DNA of 42,500 bases from Brevibacillus choshinensis (GTDB lineage Bacteria; Bacillota; Bacilli; Brevibacillales; Brevibacillaceae), in the NCBI RefSeq assembly GCF_016811915.1, contig NZ_CP069127.1:165001-207500 (forward strand). Direction: 5' to 3'. A program made the position numbers and the translations under genes. Every line of letters starts with the position of its first letter. Positions within the stretch are counted from its first letter, which is position 1. A model generated the notes under the pieces. That model did not search any database. It had not been told where the DNA came from and saw nothing but the letters and a program-made list of their open reading frames with translations. Below are positions 1-10,219 of the stretch, one piece after another.

Positions 1-1797
<1,797 letters not shown>

Positions 1798-1857
1798 ACA
1801 CACTCTTAGCAAACATGCAGATCCAGTTTTGAAGGTACGAACGTAGATAGGATGAGG

Positions 1858-1889
1858 AACCGTGCAGAATCCCTGCACGGTTTTTTTAT
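1858..1889 (+). terminator. Rho-independent terminator of the rRNA operon
   Basis: A 10-bp perfect stem (AACCGTGCAG / CTGCACGGTT) with a 5-nt loop is followed by seven T residues. It ends rRNA transcription about 60 bases after the 23S 3' end and insulates the Tad operon that starts at 1953. Confidence 0.93.
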
Positions 1890-1952
1890 TTTCTTTTTTT
1901 GTCCCTAGGACTCTGTGTAAGCTAGCTCTAGCAAGACGGAGGAGGGAGGAAC

Positions 1953-2681
1953 ATGTCTGTACATCCGCTGCGTTTGTTGGCACTGTTGTTACTTGCATCG
2001 TGTGTAGGGATAGGGACTTATGTAGTGGTAAAGCCGCACACAGTGACATACATACAGTTACGGTCAAACGTGGACAAAGAAAGCGGACAGATGCTTGAAG
2101 CTCGAGACATAGAGCCTTTGACAGTTCATCTGGGAGGCATATTCAAACGATCAACAGCGCCTATTCCCGGCTTACTTCAGTGGGAGGATGCCCCCACTTT
2201 TCTAGGGAAGTCATTGAGCCGCAAAGTGATGGGAGGACGCCCTTTACTGGAAAGTGACTTGGAGCAGCCCGGTAAGGCGCAAGGAGCTGCTCAGGCGGAT
2301 GTAAATACGACCGGGATGAGCATACCTGTTGACAATGTGGCAGGGGTCACACCGCACCTGTCTACAGGAGAGCGCGTCCATGTTTATGCATCTTTTGAGG
2401 ATGACGCCGGAGCTCACTCCGGATTGCTTTTGCAAAACATGCCGATCATAGGAGTCCAAAGGGAGATAGAAGGAGAGCAACCAAACCTAGTGGCGGTGAC
2501 TCTTTCCCTTTCGAGAAACGAAGCCGTCTTGCTTACCCATGCCCTGCATTATGGGAAAATTCGATTGGGCATGGCAGCAGCGAAAAATGCACAGGAAGCA
2601 GGTATCGGTGATCAAGCTTTTGCAGCAGATCTGATGAAGACAAAAAAGCGTTGGATCCATCAGGAGGAGGAAAGTGAGTGA
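1953..2681 (+). CDS. cpaB: CpaB/RcpC-like Flp pilus assembly protein (SAF domain)
   Basis: This 242-residue protein has an N-terminal membrane segment (about residues 5-28), then a SAF-type domain (about 45-105, with the typical ARDIEPLTV and GRPLLESDL stretches), then a C-terminal region resembling the RcpC part of CpaB proteins. CpaB/RcpC proteins are periplasmic or cell-surface accessory factors of Tad/Flp pilus machines; in a monoderm this one should face the outside from the cytoplasmic membrane. The ATG follows a strong GGAGGAGGGAGG. It is the first gene of an operon continuing to 9110, and its stop overlaps the next start in GTGA. The family call rests on the SAF-like pattern and on gene order. 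Confidence 0.82.
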   Translation: MSVHPLRLLALLLLASCVGIGTYVVVKPHTVTYIQLRSNVDKESGQMLEARDIEPLTVHLGGIFKRSTAPIPGLLQWEDAPTFLGKSLSRKVMGGRPLLESDLEQPGKAQGAAQADVNTTGMSIPVDNVAGVTPHLSTGERVHVYASFEDDAGAHSGLLLQNMPIIGVQREIEGEQPNLVAVTLSLSRNEAVLLTHALHYGKIRLGMAAAKNAQEAGIGDQAFAADLMKTKKRWIHQEEESE

Positions 2682-4117
2682 AAAAAAACTTGCTCATTGT
2701 CGATGATGACATTCAATCAGTGAATGTCCTGCGTCAGCAGCTGGCTACAAGTCAATGGCTGGCAATAGGAGGACATGCGACCAAGGTCGAGGAAGCCTGG
2801 AAAATGCTGCAGTCGATACGTCCGGATATGGTTCTCTTGGGAGGAATCAAAGAGACTGAAAGGGGGGTGCTCTGCCAGCAATTCCGATTGGCACATCCGC
2901 ATCTTTCTTTTATCGCCGCCTGCACGTCGCAAGAACTGATATGGGAACCATTTTTTCGTAATCTCGGTATTTGGGTCGTGGCAAAGCCGATCCAACCAGG
3001 CCAACTGGAGGCGCTGGCTATGATCTCACCCAATGTAGGAGCTACTGCAGCTGCAGCACCCCTGACAGTACAACCGGATGGCATGGTATCTTTACTCTCA
3101 GCTCCAAGCCATTTTCCATCGTCCGTGTCAGAGTCTCCTGTTCAGCCCGAATACCACGCACCCCCAGTTATTCAGCCCTCGTCATTCCCCACATCTCAGA
3201 AAGCAAAGCATCTCATCACTGTTTATGGACCCAAAGGCGGTGTAGGCAAAACCTTCATTTCGCGGGAGCTTGCCATTTTCTTTTCCATGCAGAAAATAGA
3301 AGGCCGCTCACTTCGGGTACTGGCAGTAGATTTTAATTTGGACCTTGGCACCTTTGCAACGACGCTAAACCTGCCGCGATCACCCAATATTTATTCTTGG
3401 GTACAGGAAATCGACAATCAGCTACAGGCAATGGCAAAAGGGCAGGGAAAGGATCCTCTTTTGGTCCGAAATGAGGAATGGCAAGAGTATGCATCGTCCA
3501 TAACCTTGTCTCCCCACGACATTTCCAAATACATCGTCAGTCATACGGAAACTGGCTTGGATGTATTAACCTCCCCGCGCGATATTCGGCACAGCTTTGA
3601 GATCAGGGATTACCATCTCTATTTGATCCTCGAAACGCTAAAACACAGCCACTACGATGTCATCCTCGTCGACACAGCGCCAGATACTACGGATGCGACT
3701 ATCCAGGCATTATTTTTTGCAGAACAAGTCGTTATGGTGGGCAATCCGGTAGTTGACTCCATTGAAAATATTCAGCGTTTGCTAAAGCTTCTCCGCGAGG
3801 CAGAATACCCAGAAACGCGAATTCAGGTATGCATGAACCGTCTGCAAAGGAAAGAAATGTTTACACTTGATGAGATCAGGGCCTATTTTCAGCTTCACCC
3901 GAGCAAAAAAATATTTTCCATTCCGGACGATGCCCAGGTCAAGAAATCCATTAATAGCGGCATACCTGTCATGCTCCATCCGGGGCGCTCTTCTGCCAAG
4001 GAAGCGATTGAGACGTTAGGCAAAGCGTTGCTGCCCGTAGATTCGGATAAAGCACTACCCAAAGCCCAGTCGAAAGGGAAAGAGCGACCTGCGTTATTTC
4101 GCTGGTTATGGGGATAG
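2678..4117 (+). CDS. cpaE: CpaE/TadZ-like protein: pseudo-receiver plus MinD/ParA-type ATPase
   Basis: The 479-residue protein opens with a response-regulator-like fold (LLIVDDD at residues 5-11). The position expected to hold the phosphorylated Asp reads PDMVLLGG, so the receiver is probably not phosphorylated, as is common in TadZ/CpaE. After a Pro/Ser-rich linker (about 125-175) comes a MinD/ParA ATPase with an intact deviant Walker A KGGVGKT at 186-192, an Asp-containing switch near 218 (VDFNLD) and a Walker B-like ILVDTAPD near 330. TadZ/CpaE proteins position Tad machinery at the membrane or cell pole. The start is GTG, 7 nt after GGAGGAGG and overlapping the cpaB stop. The clean P-loop contrasts with the degenerate paralogs in the second cluster. 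Confidence 0.87.
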   Translation: MKKNLLIVDDDIQSVNVLRQQLATSQWLAIGGHATKVEEAWKMLQSIRPDMVLLGGIKETERGVLCQQFRLAHPHLSFIAACTSQELIWEPFFRNLGIWVVAKPIQPGQLEALAMISPNVGATAAAAPLTVQPDGMVSLLSAPSHFPSSVSESPVQPEYHAPPVIQPSSFPTSQKAKHLITVYGPKGGVGKTFISRELAIFFSMQKIEGRSLRVLAVDFNLDLGTFATTLNLPRSPNIYSWVQEIDNQLQAMAKGQGKDPLLVRNEEWQEYASSITLSPHDISKYIVSHTETGLDVLTSPRDIRHSFEIRDYHLYLILETLKHSHYDVILVDTAPDTTDATIQALFFAEQVVMVGNPVVDSIENIQRLLKLLREAEYPETRIQVCMNRLQRKEMFTLDEIRAYFQLHPSKKIFSIPDDAQVKKSINSGIPVMLHPGRSSAKEAIETLGKALLPVDSDKALPKAQSKGKERPALFRWLWG

Positions 4118-4128
4118 GAGGAGAGAAC

Positions 4129-5616
4129 ATGTTCGACAAAAAGCAGCTGCTCGGAATTCAGCCTCCGAGCCGTTCGAGCCAGGATTTGCGGACGATGGGC
4201 AGAGAAATGGCACGGGTCCCGCAAACATTAAGTGAAAGGATGCAAGGAAGCGCTTCTCTGCAGTCGGGAGAGAACCGGATTCATCATGAAATGGAGGGAG
4301 CCATCCGTACTCAGATCGTGGAGAAGTATGGGAAGCGCTTGTGGGAGGAAAAGCATTCCTCCGCTTTTCTGGCTGAGCTGGAGGCGGACATTAAAATGCT
4401 CCTGGAATCACAGACACCGCTAACCTCTCTCCAGATGGAAGGAGAGGTCAGGAGGATTTTGCATTCCCTGACTGGCTGGGGGCCGCTGGATCATTTGCTG
4501 GAGGACTCTGACATTACGGAAATTCTCTTTCACCGATATAACTATCTGGTGGTGGAGAAAAAGAGCACTGGCCGACTGGAGATCCCTGCTATTCCCGTTT
4601 TCAGAGATGAGGAGGAAATGCTCCGTTTGCTCGAGCAGATTGCAGCGACAATGGGAAGAGAATTCAATGAGACAAAGGCTGAGCTGCATACGCAGTTACC
4701 GGATGGATCCCGTGTAGCGGCCACCCACCGGTCGATCTCACCCGATGGACATATGCTGACGATTCGAAAGCATCGCGATCTGCTAAGCGAGGCAGACTAT
4801 TTGCGCTACGGCTCCATCTGCGAGCCCATGCTTCTCTTTTTAAACAGGGCCGTAGGGTTATCACGAGCGTCTGGTATTGTCAGTGGAGGGACGGGGTCAG
4901 GTAAAACCCACTTGCTCAATTTGATCTCGCAGTATGTCTCCCCTTCCTTAAGCATTATTACGATTGAAGACGTACTGGAAATGAAGCTGCAGCATCCATT
5001 TGTGCGCCGCTTTTTAGCCAAGCCAGCCAATTACGAAGGGAAAGGGGGCTTTTCCATTAAGGATTGCGTGCGTCTATCCTTGCGTAAACGACCAGACGTC
5101 ATCATGGTCGGAGAGACGCGAGGGGGAGAAATCGTGGACATGCTTTGGGCGATGAACACAGACCATCCGGGAAGCTGGAGTACCGCACATGCGAATTCAC
5201 CTCGAGCCCTGGTAGACTCGACTTTGCCGATCTTGTTTGGGAAAGCAGATGAAGTGTACAGTACCGAGGAACGAAATCTGATGATCGGCTCTGCCTTGGA
5301 TTTGATCGTCCAAGTAAAGCGTTTTGAAGAGGACGGGAGCCGCAAAGTAGTGGCAATTACTGAAGTAGTCGGTACCGGCCAATCTCACGAAGAGTGGATT
5401 AAACGGGCGTGCAATATAAAGACAGTGGTACCGGATCGGGTTTATTTGCAAGACATTTACGTGTATGAACCCACCGGTGTCCGAGATGGTAAAGTAACAG
5501 GTCACTTCAAGTGGACAGGGTATCGTCCCGAGAGATTGATCAAGCGTTGGGCAGAAAAGGGGATGTCACGAGAGGAAATCGATCGGGTCTTTTTTAAAGA
5601 GCCAATTTCATGCTAG
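4129..5616 (+). CDS. cpaF: CpaF/TadA-type secretion ATPase
   Basis: This is the hexameric ATPase that powers Flp pilus assembly at the cytoplasmic face. The 495-residue product carries a CpaF N-terminal domain, Walker A GGTGSGKT at about 253-260, an Asp box region (IITIEDVLEM), Walker B VIMVGETRGG near 322-331 and the His box STAHANSPRA just after. An upstream in-frame ATG at 4108 lies inside cpaE and has no spaced Shine-Dalgarno; the ATG at 4129 sits 5-9 nt after AGGAGGAG and is preferred. Length and motifs are normal for the family, so it should be an active ATPase. It is followed after 10 nt by tadB. Confidence 0.93.
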   Translation: MFDKKQLLGIQPPSRSSQDLRTMGREMARVPQTLSERMQGSASLQSGENRIHHEMEGAIRTQIVEKYGKRLWEEKHSSAFLAELEADIKMLLESQTPLTSLQMEGEVRRILHSLTGWGPLDHLLEDSDITEILFHRYNYLVVEKKSTGRLEIPAIPVFRDEEEMLRLLEQIAATMGREFNETKAELHTQLPDGSRVAATHRSISPDGHMLTIRKHRDLLSEADYLRYGSICEPMLLFLNRAVGLSRASGIVSGGTGSGKTHLLNLISQYVSPSLSIITIEDVLEMKLQHPFVRRFLAKPANYEGKGGFSIKDCVRLSLRKRPDVIMVGETRGGEIVDMLWAMNTDHPGSWSTAHANSPRALVDSTLPILFGKADEVYSTEERNLMIGSALDLIVQVKRFEEDGSRKVVAITEVVGTGQSHEEWIKRACNIKTVVPDRVYLQDIYVYEPTGVRDGKVTGHFKWTGYRPERLIKRWAEKGMSREEIDRVFFKEPISC

Positions 5617-5626
5617 GAGGAGAAGC

Positions 5627-6526
5627 ATGGGAGATGTGAGTGTGTCTCTTGCAGCGGGGGCAGGGATCGGCCTCCTCTTGTTATTCGCACCCCAGAAATG
5701 GTACAGAAAAGAACCAGCGGGGAAGCATGCCATCGTAGACCAGCTGCAGCGGGAAAGAAAGACTTTCTGGCACGGCTTGGAGGACAGGATTCTGCAGTCA
5801 CGTTCAGGGTGGGGCGTAAATCAGTATGTCACATGCTCTTTTTTGCTCGGTCTCCTGTCTTATGCAATGAGTGTGCAAATCCTGCAGTCTTGGGTTCTCG
5901 CATTGCCTGCCCTGCTCTCGGGGGTACTTTTTACCGAGCGGATGATCGCGATATGGGGAGCTAAAAAGAAGGATCAATTTGAAAGCGGAAATGTGAAGGC
6001 AATTCGACTGATGGCCAGTTCGCTTCGCACATCTCCTTCTTATCTCCACGCCTTTGAGCAAGTCGCGGCAAGCCCGTATTTGGACCCTGCAGTGACAGGG
6101 GAGTATAGCCGTATTGTCGAGTTGCTGAGAGCCCAGATCCCATTGGAGCGGGTGATGGCTAATTTTTACGAGCGGACTGGGTCAGCAGACGTAAAGTACT
6201 TGGCAACGATTGTCCAGATTCAACGGGAAATGGGGGGAGACATGGCCAAGACGCTTGATTTGGCAGCGTCGGCTATATTGCGCCGAAGACAATCATTGCG
6301 CAGACAAAAGGCAGCGATGGCTCAGATCATCTCACAGGTCAATTTGCTCAGTGTCATGCCTTTTGTTTTCGTATCAGCTTTGTATCTAAACAATCCGCAT
6401 CATTTTGACTCGCTGACGGCGACGCTAGGAGGACGTCTACTGATCCTAGCGTCTTTAGCATGCATTTTACTCGGAGGGGAAGCCATTCGTTACGTCGCAC
6501 AAAAAAGTGTTCACAGGGGAGGCTAG
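5627..6526 (+). CDS. tadB: TadB-like inner membrane platform protein (T2SS-F family)
   Basis: The 299-residue protein has an N-terminal membrane segment, a pair of hydrophobic stretches near residues 65-110, a soluble T2SS-F-like domain (about 120-225; AFEQVAASPYL, the EMGGD stretch and ILRRRQSLRRQ are typical) and C-terminal hydrophobic segments (about 240-290). TadB and TadC form the membrane platform that couples CpaF to pilin extraction. It starts with ATG after AGGAGGAG and is followed 3 nt later by tadC. A generic label would be type II secretion F family protein; the TadB assignment comes from its position directly after cpaF. Confidence 0.85.
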   Translation: MGDVSVSLAAGAGIGLLLLFAPQKWYRKEPAGKHAIVDQLQRERKTFWHGLEDRILQSRSGWGVNQYVTCSFLLGLLSYAMSVQILQSWVLALPALLSGVLFTERMIAIWGAKKKDQFESGNVKAIRLMASSLRTSPSYLHAFEQVAASPYLDPAVTGEYSRIVELLRAQIPLERVMANFYERTGSADVKYLATIVQIQREMGGDMAKTLDLAASAILRRRQSLRRQKAAMAQIISQVNLLSVMPFVFVSALYLNNPHHFDSLTATLGGRLLILASLACILLGGEAIRYVAQKSVHRGG

Positions 6527-6529
6527 GGC

Positions 6530-7438
6530 ATGGGGGTCATTTGTGCGCTTGTAGGGTTGGGGATTTTCTTGTACGGCCTACCCCCTTGTATGAGCCGAGA
6601 GGGGGGATTCATCTTTTCGCTCTTTGGCAGGATTGATCAAGAGCAGCAAGCTCAGCTAAACGACTCTTTTCAGCAAAGGCAACCCAGATGGACCATCGTG
6701 AGGCATTTGGAAAAAAAGGAGGATCTGTTGGATCAGCTATGCAGATGGATGGGAATTGACCGGAGGAAGACGGAAGATACCCTCAAAAGACTGGAAACAA
6801 AGGTGGTATTGGCAGAATTGGTGGTGGTACGCGGCTTTTGCATGGTATTGATAGCATCTGCACTGCTTTATCTGATCGGCAACATGTATGCGGGGCACCC
6901 CCTTCGTACAGCAAACAGCTTTCCGCTCGTGGTAACTCTGCTACTGTACATGCTCCCTACCTGGTGGCTGGATTGGACCGATCAACGTATCAAGGGCGAG
7001 ATTCGCGAACAGGTTCCCATCTTCTTTAGCATTGTCCAGGCCTTGGTAGAGGCAGGAATGCCCATACAGTCAGCTGTGAAAGAGACGGCACGGCGATTTG
7101 ACACGAGACTGGGGCGGGAGCTCGCACGTTTGGATTTGGAAGAAAAGCGATTGGGTACGTGGAGACAAGCCTTGAAGGAGCTTGCTTTTCGTTGGGAGGT
7201 CGATTCGTTGACTACCATTGCTTTGGAAATAAACGAAGCGATCAGAAAAGGGGTGAGTATTTCCGGTATGCTTGCCGTCCAGGTGGAAGAACAGGCAAGA
7301 CAGCTGGAGGACGAGGCATCGATGCGGATGAACCGACTTAACATTCGACTATTGCCGTTTGTGATCATTTTGATGGGAGTTCCTCTGCTTTTTCTAGTGA
7401 TGGGTCCAGCACTGATCGGGCTCGGAGATCGCCTGTAA
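6530..7438 (+). CDS. tadC: TadC-like inner membrane platform protein (T2SS-F family)
   Basis: The 302-residue product has an N-terminal membrane span (about 3-20), a hydrophobic pair around 95-145, a T2SS-F domain (about 160-270, with GMPIQSAVKE and GVSISGMLA) and a C-terminal membrane segment near 275-295. It is the second half of the TadB/TadC platform. A short gap of about 67 bases separates its stop from the pilin gene, the only real break inside this operon. Confidence 0.85.
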   Translation: MGVICALVGLGIFLYGLPPCMSREGGFIFSLFGRIDQEQQAQLNDSFQQRQPRWTIVRHLEKKEDLLDQLCRWMGIDRRKTEDTLKRLETKVVLAELVVVRGFCMVLIASALLYLIGNMYAGHPLRTANSFPLVVTLLLYMLPTWWLDWTDQRIKGEIREQVPIFFSIVQALVEAGMPIQSAVKETARRFDTRLGRELARLDLEEKRLGTWRQALKELAFRWEVDSLTTIALEINEAIRKGVSISGMLAVQVEEQARQLEDEASMRMNRLNIRLLPFVIILMGVPLLFLVMGPALIGLGDRL

Positions 7439-7505
7439 ATATTTTTGCGGCGTTCGCTTTCTTTTGACAAAGTGTAAGAAGAAGCTAGAAATGGAAAAGG
7501 AGTGA

Positions 7506-7688
7506 ATGCAAATGACATGGATCACAAGCTATGCCAAGCGGTTTTGGAGAGAGGACGACGGTGTGACGATCGTAGAGATGGTGATCATTGTAGCGGTTAT
7601 CCTCATTTTGATTATTCCTACCCTGGCATCATTAGGCGAAGCAGAGGATGCCAAGCTAAAAGAGCTACAAGAAAAAATCAGCAAATGA
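7506..7688 (+). CDS. flp: Flp-type prepilin
   Basis: The 60-residue protein has the complete Flp prepilin layout: a charged leader ending in Gly (REDDG), then VTIVEM with Glu at +5 of the mature protein, then a hydrophobic helix (VIIVAVILILIIPTL) and a short polar tail. It is the major pilin candidate of this operon, to be cleaved by the peptidase encoded next. Two starts are possible: ATG at 7506, very close to AAGGAG, or ATG at 7512 with better spacing; both leave the cleavage motif intact. Its stop overlaps the peptidase start in ATGA. Confidence 0.88.
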   Translation: MQMTWITSYAKRFWREDDGVTIVEMVIIVAVILILIIPTLASLGEAEDAKLKELQEKISK

Positions 7689-8182
7689 ACCATGCAGTCT
7701 TGCTTACGGTGCTGGCGATTGCGGCTTGCTTTGATTGGCGTCAACGAAAGGTTCCAAATGCACTGACTTTGCCAGCGATGGCTGTTGGCTTGTGGTACCA
7801 ATACCAGACAGGAACAGCATGGACCGCCTGGGGAGGACTAGGAGGGGCGTTTCTTCTCACGTTCGGACCAGTGGCGTGTAAAGGAATGGGAATGGGGGAC
7901 CAAAAGCTTCTCATGGCAGTAGGAGCGTGGAGCAGCTGGACAGTTGTTTTTTCCTTATTTCTGTATGCGATCTTGCTATGTGTATTGACGACGTTTTTCG
8001 TTCCTCGTACATGGTCGCGCTTGCGAGCCAACCTGTTAACGCTCGCTACGGGGTGGAAGGCTCATCGGGAAATGTGGCTTCCCGAACGTGAACAGTCTGC
8101 CTATTCCTTGCCTTTTGGTGTGTTTTTGTTAGCGGCATATGGCATTTTGCATTTCCAATCAGCTGCAGGTTCCATCGTATGA
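7685..8182 (+). CDS. cpaA: A24-family prepilin peptidase (CpaA/TadV)
   Basis: The 165-residue multi-spanning membrane protein has the two catalytic Asp motifs of A24 aspartyl prepilin peptidases. One is CFDWRQRKVPN near the N-terminus (the D-x6-PN arrangement). The other is MGMGDQKLL near residues 75-83 (the GxGD motif). It lacks the N-methyltransferase domain, as is usual for TadV/CpaA. The start at 7685 overlaps the pilin stop in ATGA; an upstream GTG at 7502 in the same frame would run through the pilin gene and is rejected. It is the only prepilin peptidase in the window. Confidence 0.9.
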   Translation: MNHAVLLTVLAIAACFDWRQRKVPNALTLPAMAVGLWYQYQTGTAWTAWGGLGGAFLLTFGPVACKGMGMGDQKLLMAVGAWSSWTVVFSLFLYAILLCVLTTFFVPRTWSRLRANLLTLATGWKAHREMWLPEREQSAYSLPFGVFLLAAYGILHFQSAAGSIV

Positions 8183-8604
8183 GACGGAGATTACGCCAAA
8201 TCATTGCGATCTTTATCCATGAGGAAAGAGGCAGCCAAATGCTCGAGTTTATTTTGGTCTTTCCTCTGGTTTGGTTGCTGATCGTGTTTTCCTTTGATCA
8301 ATTCAGCATTTTGTATAACAAGCAAAAGGCTTTGGCTGCCGCTTATGCAGCCGGCCGGATCGCCGCCGTTCAACCTAATTACGGTTTGGCTGTTTACCAT
8401 GCGAGAGAGCGCGGCGAGGCAGAGCTCCGGGATGGAGTGGGGGTAGCCGATCAAGCAATCCGGATTGAGATCAAAGGAGGGGGATGGAAAAAGGGAAATC
8501 ATATACTTTCGGAAGCGACCCTATCGTTTTATTTGTTGGCCTCCGGGGAAAAAGTGGAGCTCACAGAAAGCTATTATATGATGATTGAAAATGCGGAGGA
8601 GTAA
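8179..8604 (+). CDS. tadE: TadE-like pseudopilin
   Basis: The 141-residue protein has a short cytoplasmic leader with HEERG followed by SQMLEF, giving Glu at +5 after the predicted cleavage, then a single hydrophobic helix and a soluble C-terminal domain. This is the TadE pattern; TadE pseudopilins are minor components processed by the TadV peptidase. The start overlaps the peptidase stop (ATGA) and the stop overlaps the next start, so the three genes are probably translationally coupled. Confidence 0.83.
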   Translation: MRRRLRQIIAIFIHEERGSQMLEFILVFPLVWLLIVFSFDQFSILYNKQKALAAAYAAGRIAAVQPNYGLAVYHARERGEAELRDGVGVADQAIRIEIKGGGWKKGNHILSEATLSFYLLASGEKVELTESYYMMIENAEE

Positions 8605-9110
8605 TGCGTATCCCTAGTCAAATCAGGGTGAGGATTTCGGACGAGCGAGGTACGGTTATGATCACGATGATCTTTTTCCTTTTTTGCATAGGTGGATTGC
8701 TATCGTTGCTGCTGTTTCAGGGGCAGGCTCACTTTGTATTGATGAACGCCCAGCATACGGCTGATATCATCTCAAAGGGTGCTCGTGCAGCAGGAAAATG
8801 GGAGTATGTCGACACCGAAGGGAAAAGACAAACCCGCTTATTTGCAACCACGGAGGAAGCCATTCAAGCGGAGGCACAAATCGTTCGTGGAGCAAGAGAG
8901 GAAGCGGAAATCCTATGGAATCATAACCGTTTTTCGCTGGAGCGGGGGACCGACACCGCTGTGATCACTCACCAAAAGGGTGAAAAGCCGTTTTTGTACA
9001 GACAAGGCATCTATTATGTCCGAATTGGAGTGGACACCAGCGTTTCCACACTTTGGGGAGGCGAGCTGTTGAAGCTGGAGCGAGTTTCTCAGTCGGGTAC
9101 GTATAAATAA
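8604..9110 (+). CDS. TadE/TadG-like minor pilin-like protein
   Basis: The 168-residue protein carries SDERGTVMITMIFFLF at its N-terminus. This resembles a TadE-type leader, but the +5 position is Thr instead of Glu, so processing is uncertain. One membrane helix (about 18-42) is followed by a hydrophilic domain. It is the last gene of the canonical Tad operon and probably a TadF/TadG-like minor subunit. The start overlaps the tadE stop in TAATG, and a GGAGG lies just upstream. Confidence 0.72.
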   Translation: MRIPSQIRVRISDERGTVMITMIFFLFCIGGLLSLLLFQGQAHFVLMNAQHTADIISKGARAAGKWEYVDTEGKRQTRLFATTEEAIQAEAQIVRGAREEAEILWNHNRFSLERGTDTAVITHQKGEKPFLYRQGIYYVRIGVDTSVSTLWGGELLKLERVSQSGTYK

Positions 9111-9113
9111 AGC

Positions 9114-9142
9114 ATAACAAGGTTTGGTGGCCTGTTATTTTT
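9114..9142 (+). terminator. Terminator of the canonical Tad operon
   Basis: ATAACA-A-GG pairs with CC-TGTTAT across a loop of about eight bases, followed by a run of T. It lies 3 bases after the last gene of the operon. Confidence 0.75.
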
Positions 9143-9205
9143 GTCCTAAATCAACATGGTAATTTAAGGGTATATTCCATATTTTGGTTTAGGAGTGAGG
9201 GTACC

Positions 9206-9823
9206 ATGCCATCGAAAATAGTGGAACGGTACAAGCGCATACTCAGCGGACAGCAAAAGCGTTTCTCCCCATACGAATTCGAGGATGCGCAGTACCGCAA
9301 ACAAAAAGTCCAATTGGTTGTGCGATATGCGATCGAGAATGTAAAGAAATGGACGCCAGAGGAAGCACGGAGTCAATTGAGCTTGAAGGATGTAAAGGAA
9401 TTGAAGCTGCATTTGGTACGTGAATATATTGAGCCTCCCATCGAGGCGAAGTCAGAGGATGTCTACTATATTGTGGAATTTGCTTATCCGTATCTGCCCA
9501 GACAATCTGAGGAACAGAAGGTTTTGTGGGTGTATCAGGAGGTTCTGTCAGGGATCCGGCGTCATTTTCCGCCTCTTTATTTCCAGAGCATAAAGGGGGA
9601 AGAACGCGCAAAGATTTGTGTGGATTATATGTGCAGCCAGTTGATGAAGCTGCCCGACGTAAATCAGCTGCCTAAAATATTCGGGAAAACGGAGAGGGCC
9701 TACAGCTTGTTAAAAAAATACAAGCTCAAAATACTTGTCGATACGCTTTACTTCTCCCCTTTTGACATGGTGACTGAAATGTATCCCCATTTGAATGACC
9801 CTGCTTTGTGGGAAGAAGTATAA
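9206..9823 (+). CDS. Uncharacterised protein with two tandem homologous repeats
   Basis: I do not recognise a characterised function. The 205-residue soluble protein is built from two copies of one unit. About residues 9-95 (ILSGQQKRFSPYEF ... YIVEFAYPYL) align with about 110-200 (VLSGIRRHFPPLYF ... MVTEMYPHL). They share the LSG..RF/HFxP.xF opening, a basic middle and the closing Ф-E-AYP/MYP-xL. The unit resembles a Bacillales domain I tentatively remember as DUF4046, which cannot be checked here. No membrane segment or signal is visible. The ATG follows GGAGTGAGGG. The gene stands between two Tad-type operons and has a terminator before it. Confidence 0.7.
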   Translation: MPSKIVERYKRILSGQQKRFSPYEFEDAQYRKQKVQLVVRYAIENVKKWTPEEARSQLSLKDVKELKLHLVREYIEPPIEAKSEDVYYIVEFAYPYLPRQSEEQKVLWVYQEVLSGIRRHFPPLYFQSIKGEERAKICVDYMCSQLMKLPDVNQLPKIFGKTERAYSLLKKYKLKILVDTLYFSPFDMVTEMYPHLNDPALWEEV

Positions 9824-9866
9824 AAATATTTGCGTGAGCCCGCTGTCTTTTTTTACGGTAGTAGTA

Positions 9867-9894
9867 GTTTCATTGGCTTATAAGCACATGAAAC
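9867..9894 (+). promoter_or_regulatory. 28-bp near-perfect palindrome (possible operator)
   Basis: GTTTCAT and ATGAAAC form the outer arms and GCTTATAAGC the centre. Only the two bases between arm and centre on each side break the symmetry (24 of 28 positions symmetric). It lies 38 bases upstream of the ATG at 9932. A regulator binding site is the simplest reading; no matching promoter hexamers are evident. Confidence 0.5.
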
Positions 9895-9931
9895 GGCCGT
9901 ACTCTACAGGTGAGAGAAGGAGGCGTTGCGA

Positions 9932-10210
9932 ATGGCAACAGTAGAGGCTCACCAGCATTGCTCTGCGACAGTAGAGCAGCTTCTTGGGCGGAGGGTCCGT
10001 TACCAGAAGCACAAGCCAGGCAGGCATCTTTCAGTGGAAAGGCTGCCAAAGGATGTCTTTCAGATCGAAAGCGTACATCGATTTGGAAGCAGAGTCATAC
10101 TCAATGACGGGGTAATTGTGATGGAGGATGCTCCGACCGTCATCGAGCGCGGGGGAAGAATTGCTCTTCTACTTGCTACGGGAGAAGAACTCTATTTCGT
10201 GAAAGAGTAG
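9932..10210 (+). CDS. Small uncharacterised soluble protein
   Basis: The 92-residue product has no signal peptide or membrane segment and is rich in basic residues in its first half (VRYQKHKPGRH). The second half alternates hydrophobic and charged residues as in a small beta-rich fold (VILNDGVIVMEDAPTVIERG, then LLLATGEELYFV). I cannot assign a family. The ATG at 9932 has GGAGG 8 nt upstream; an in-frame TTG at 9926 is too close. The gene is bracketed by the palindrome at 9867-9894 and the hairpin at 10220-10249, so it may be a separate transcription unit. Confidence 0.6.
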   Translation: MATVEAHQHCSATVEQLLGRRVRYQKHKPGRHLSVERLPKDVFQIESVHRFGSRVILNDGVIVMEDAPTVIERGGRIALLLATGEELYFVKE

Positions 10211-10219
10211 ACTCCCACT

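Noticed and set aside
7464..7492. TTGACA plus TAGAAA as an internal promoter of the pilin gene
   Set aside because: The predicted transcript start would fall within the Shine-Dalgarno of the pilin gene, leaving no ribosome binding site; the -10 is also weak.
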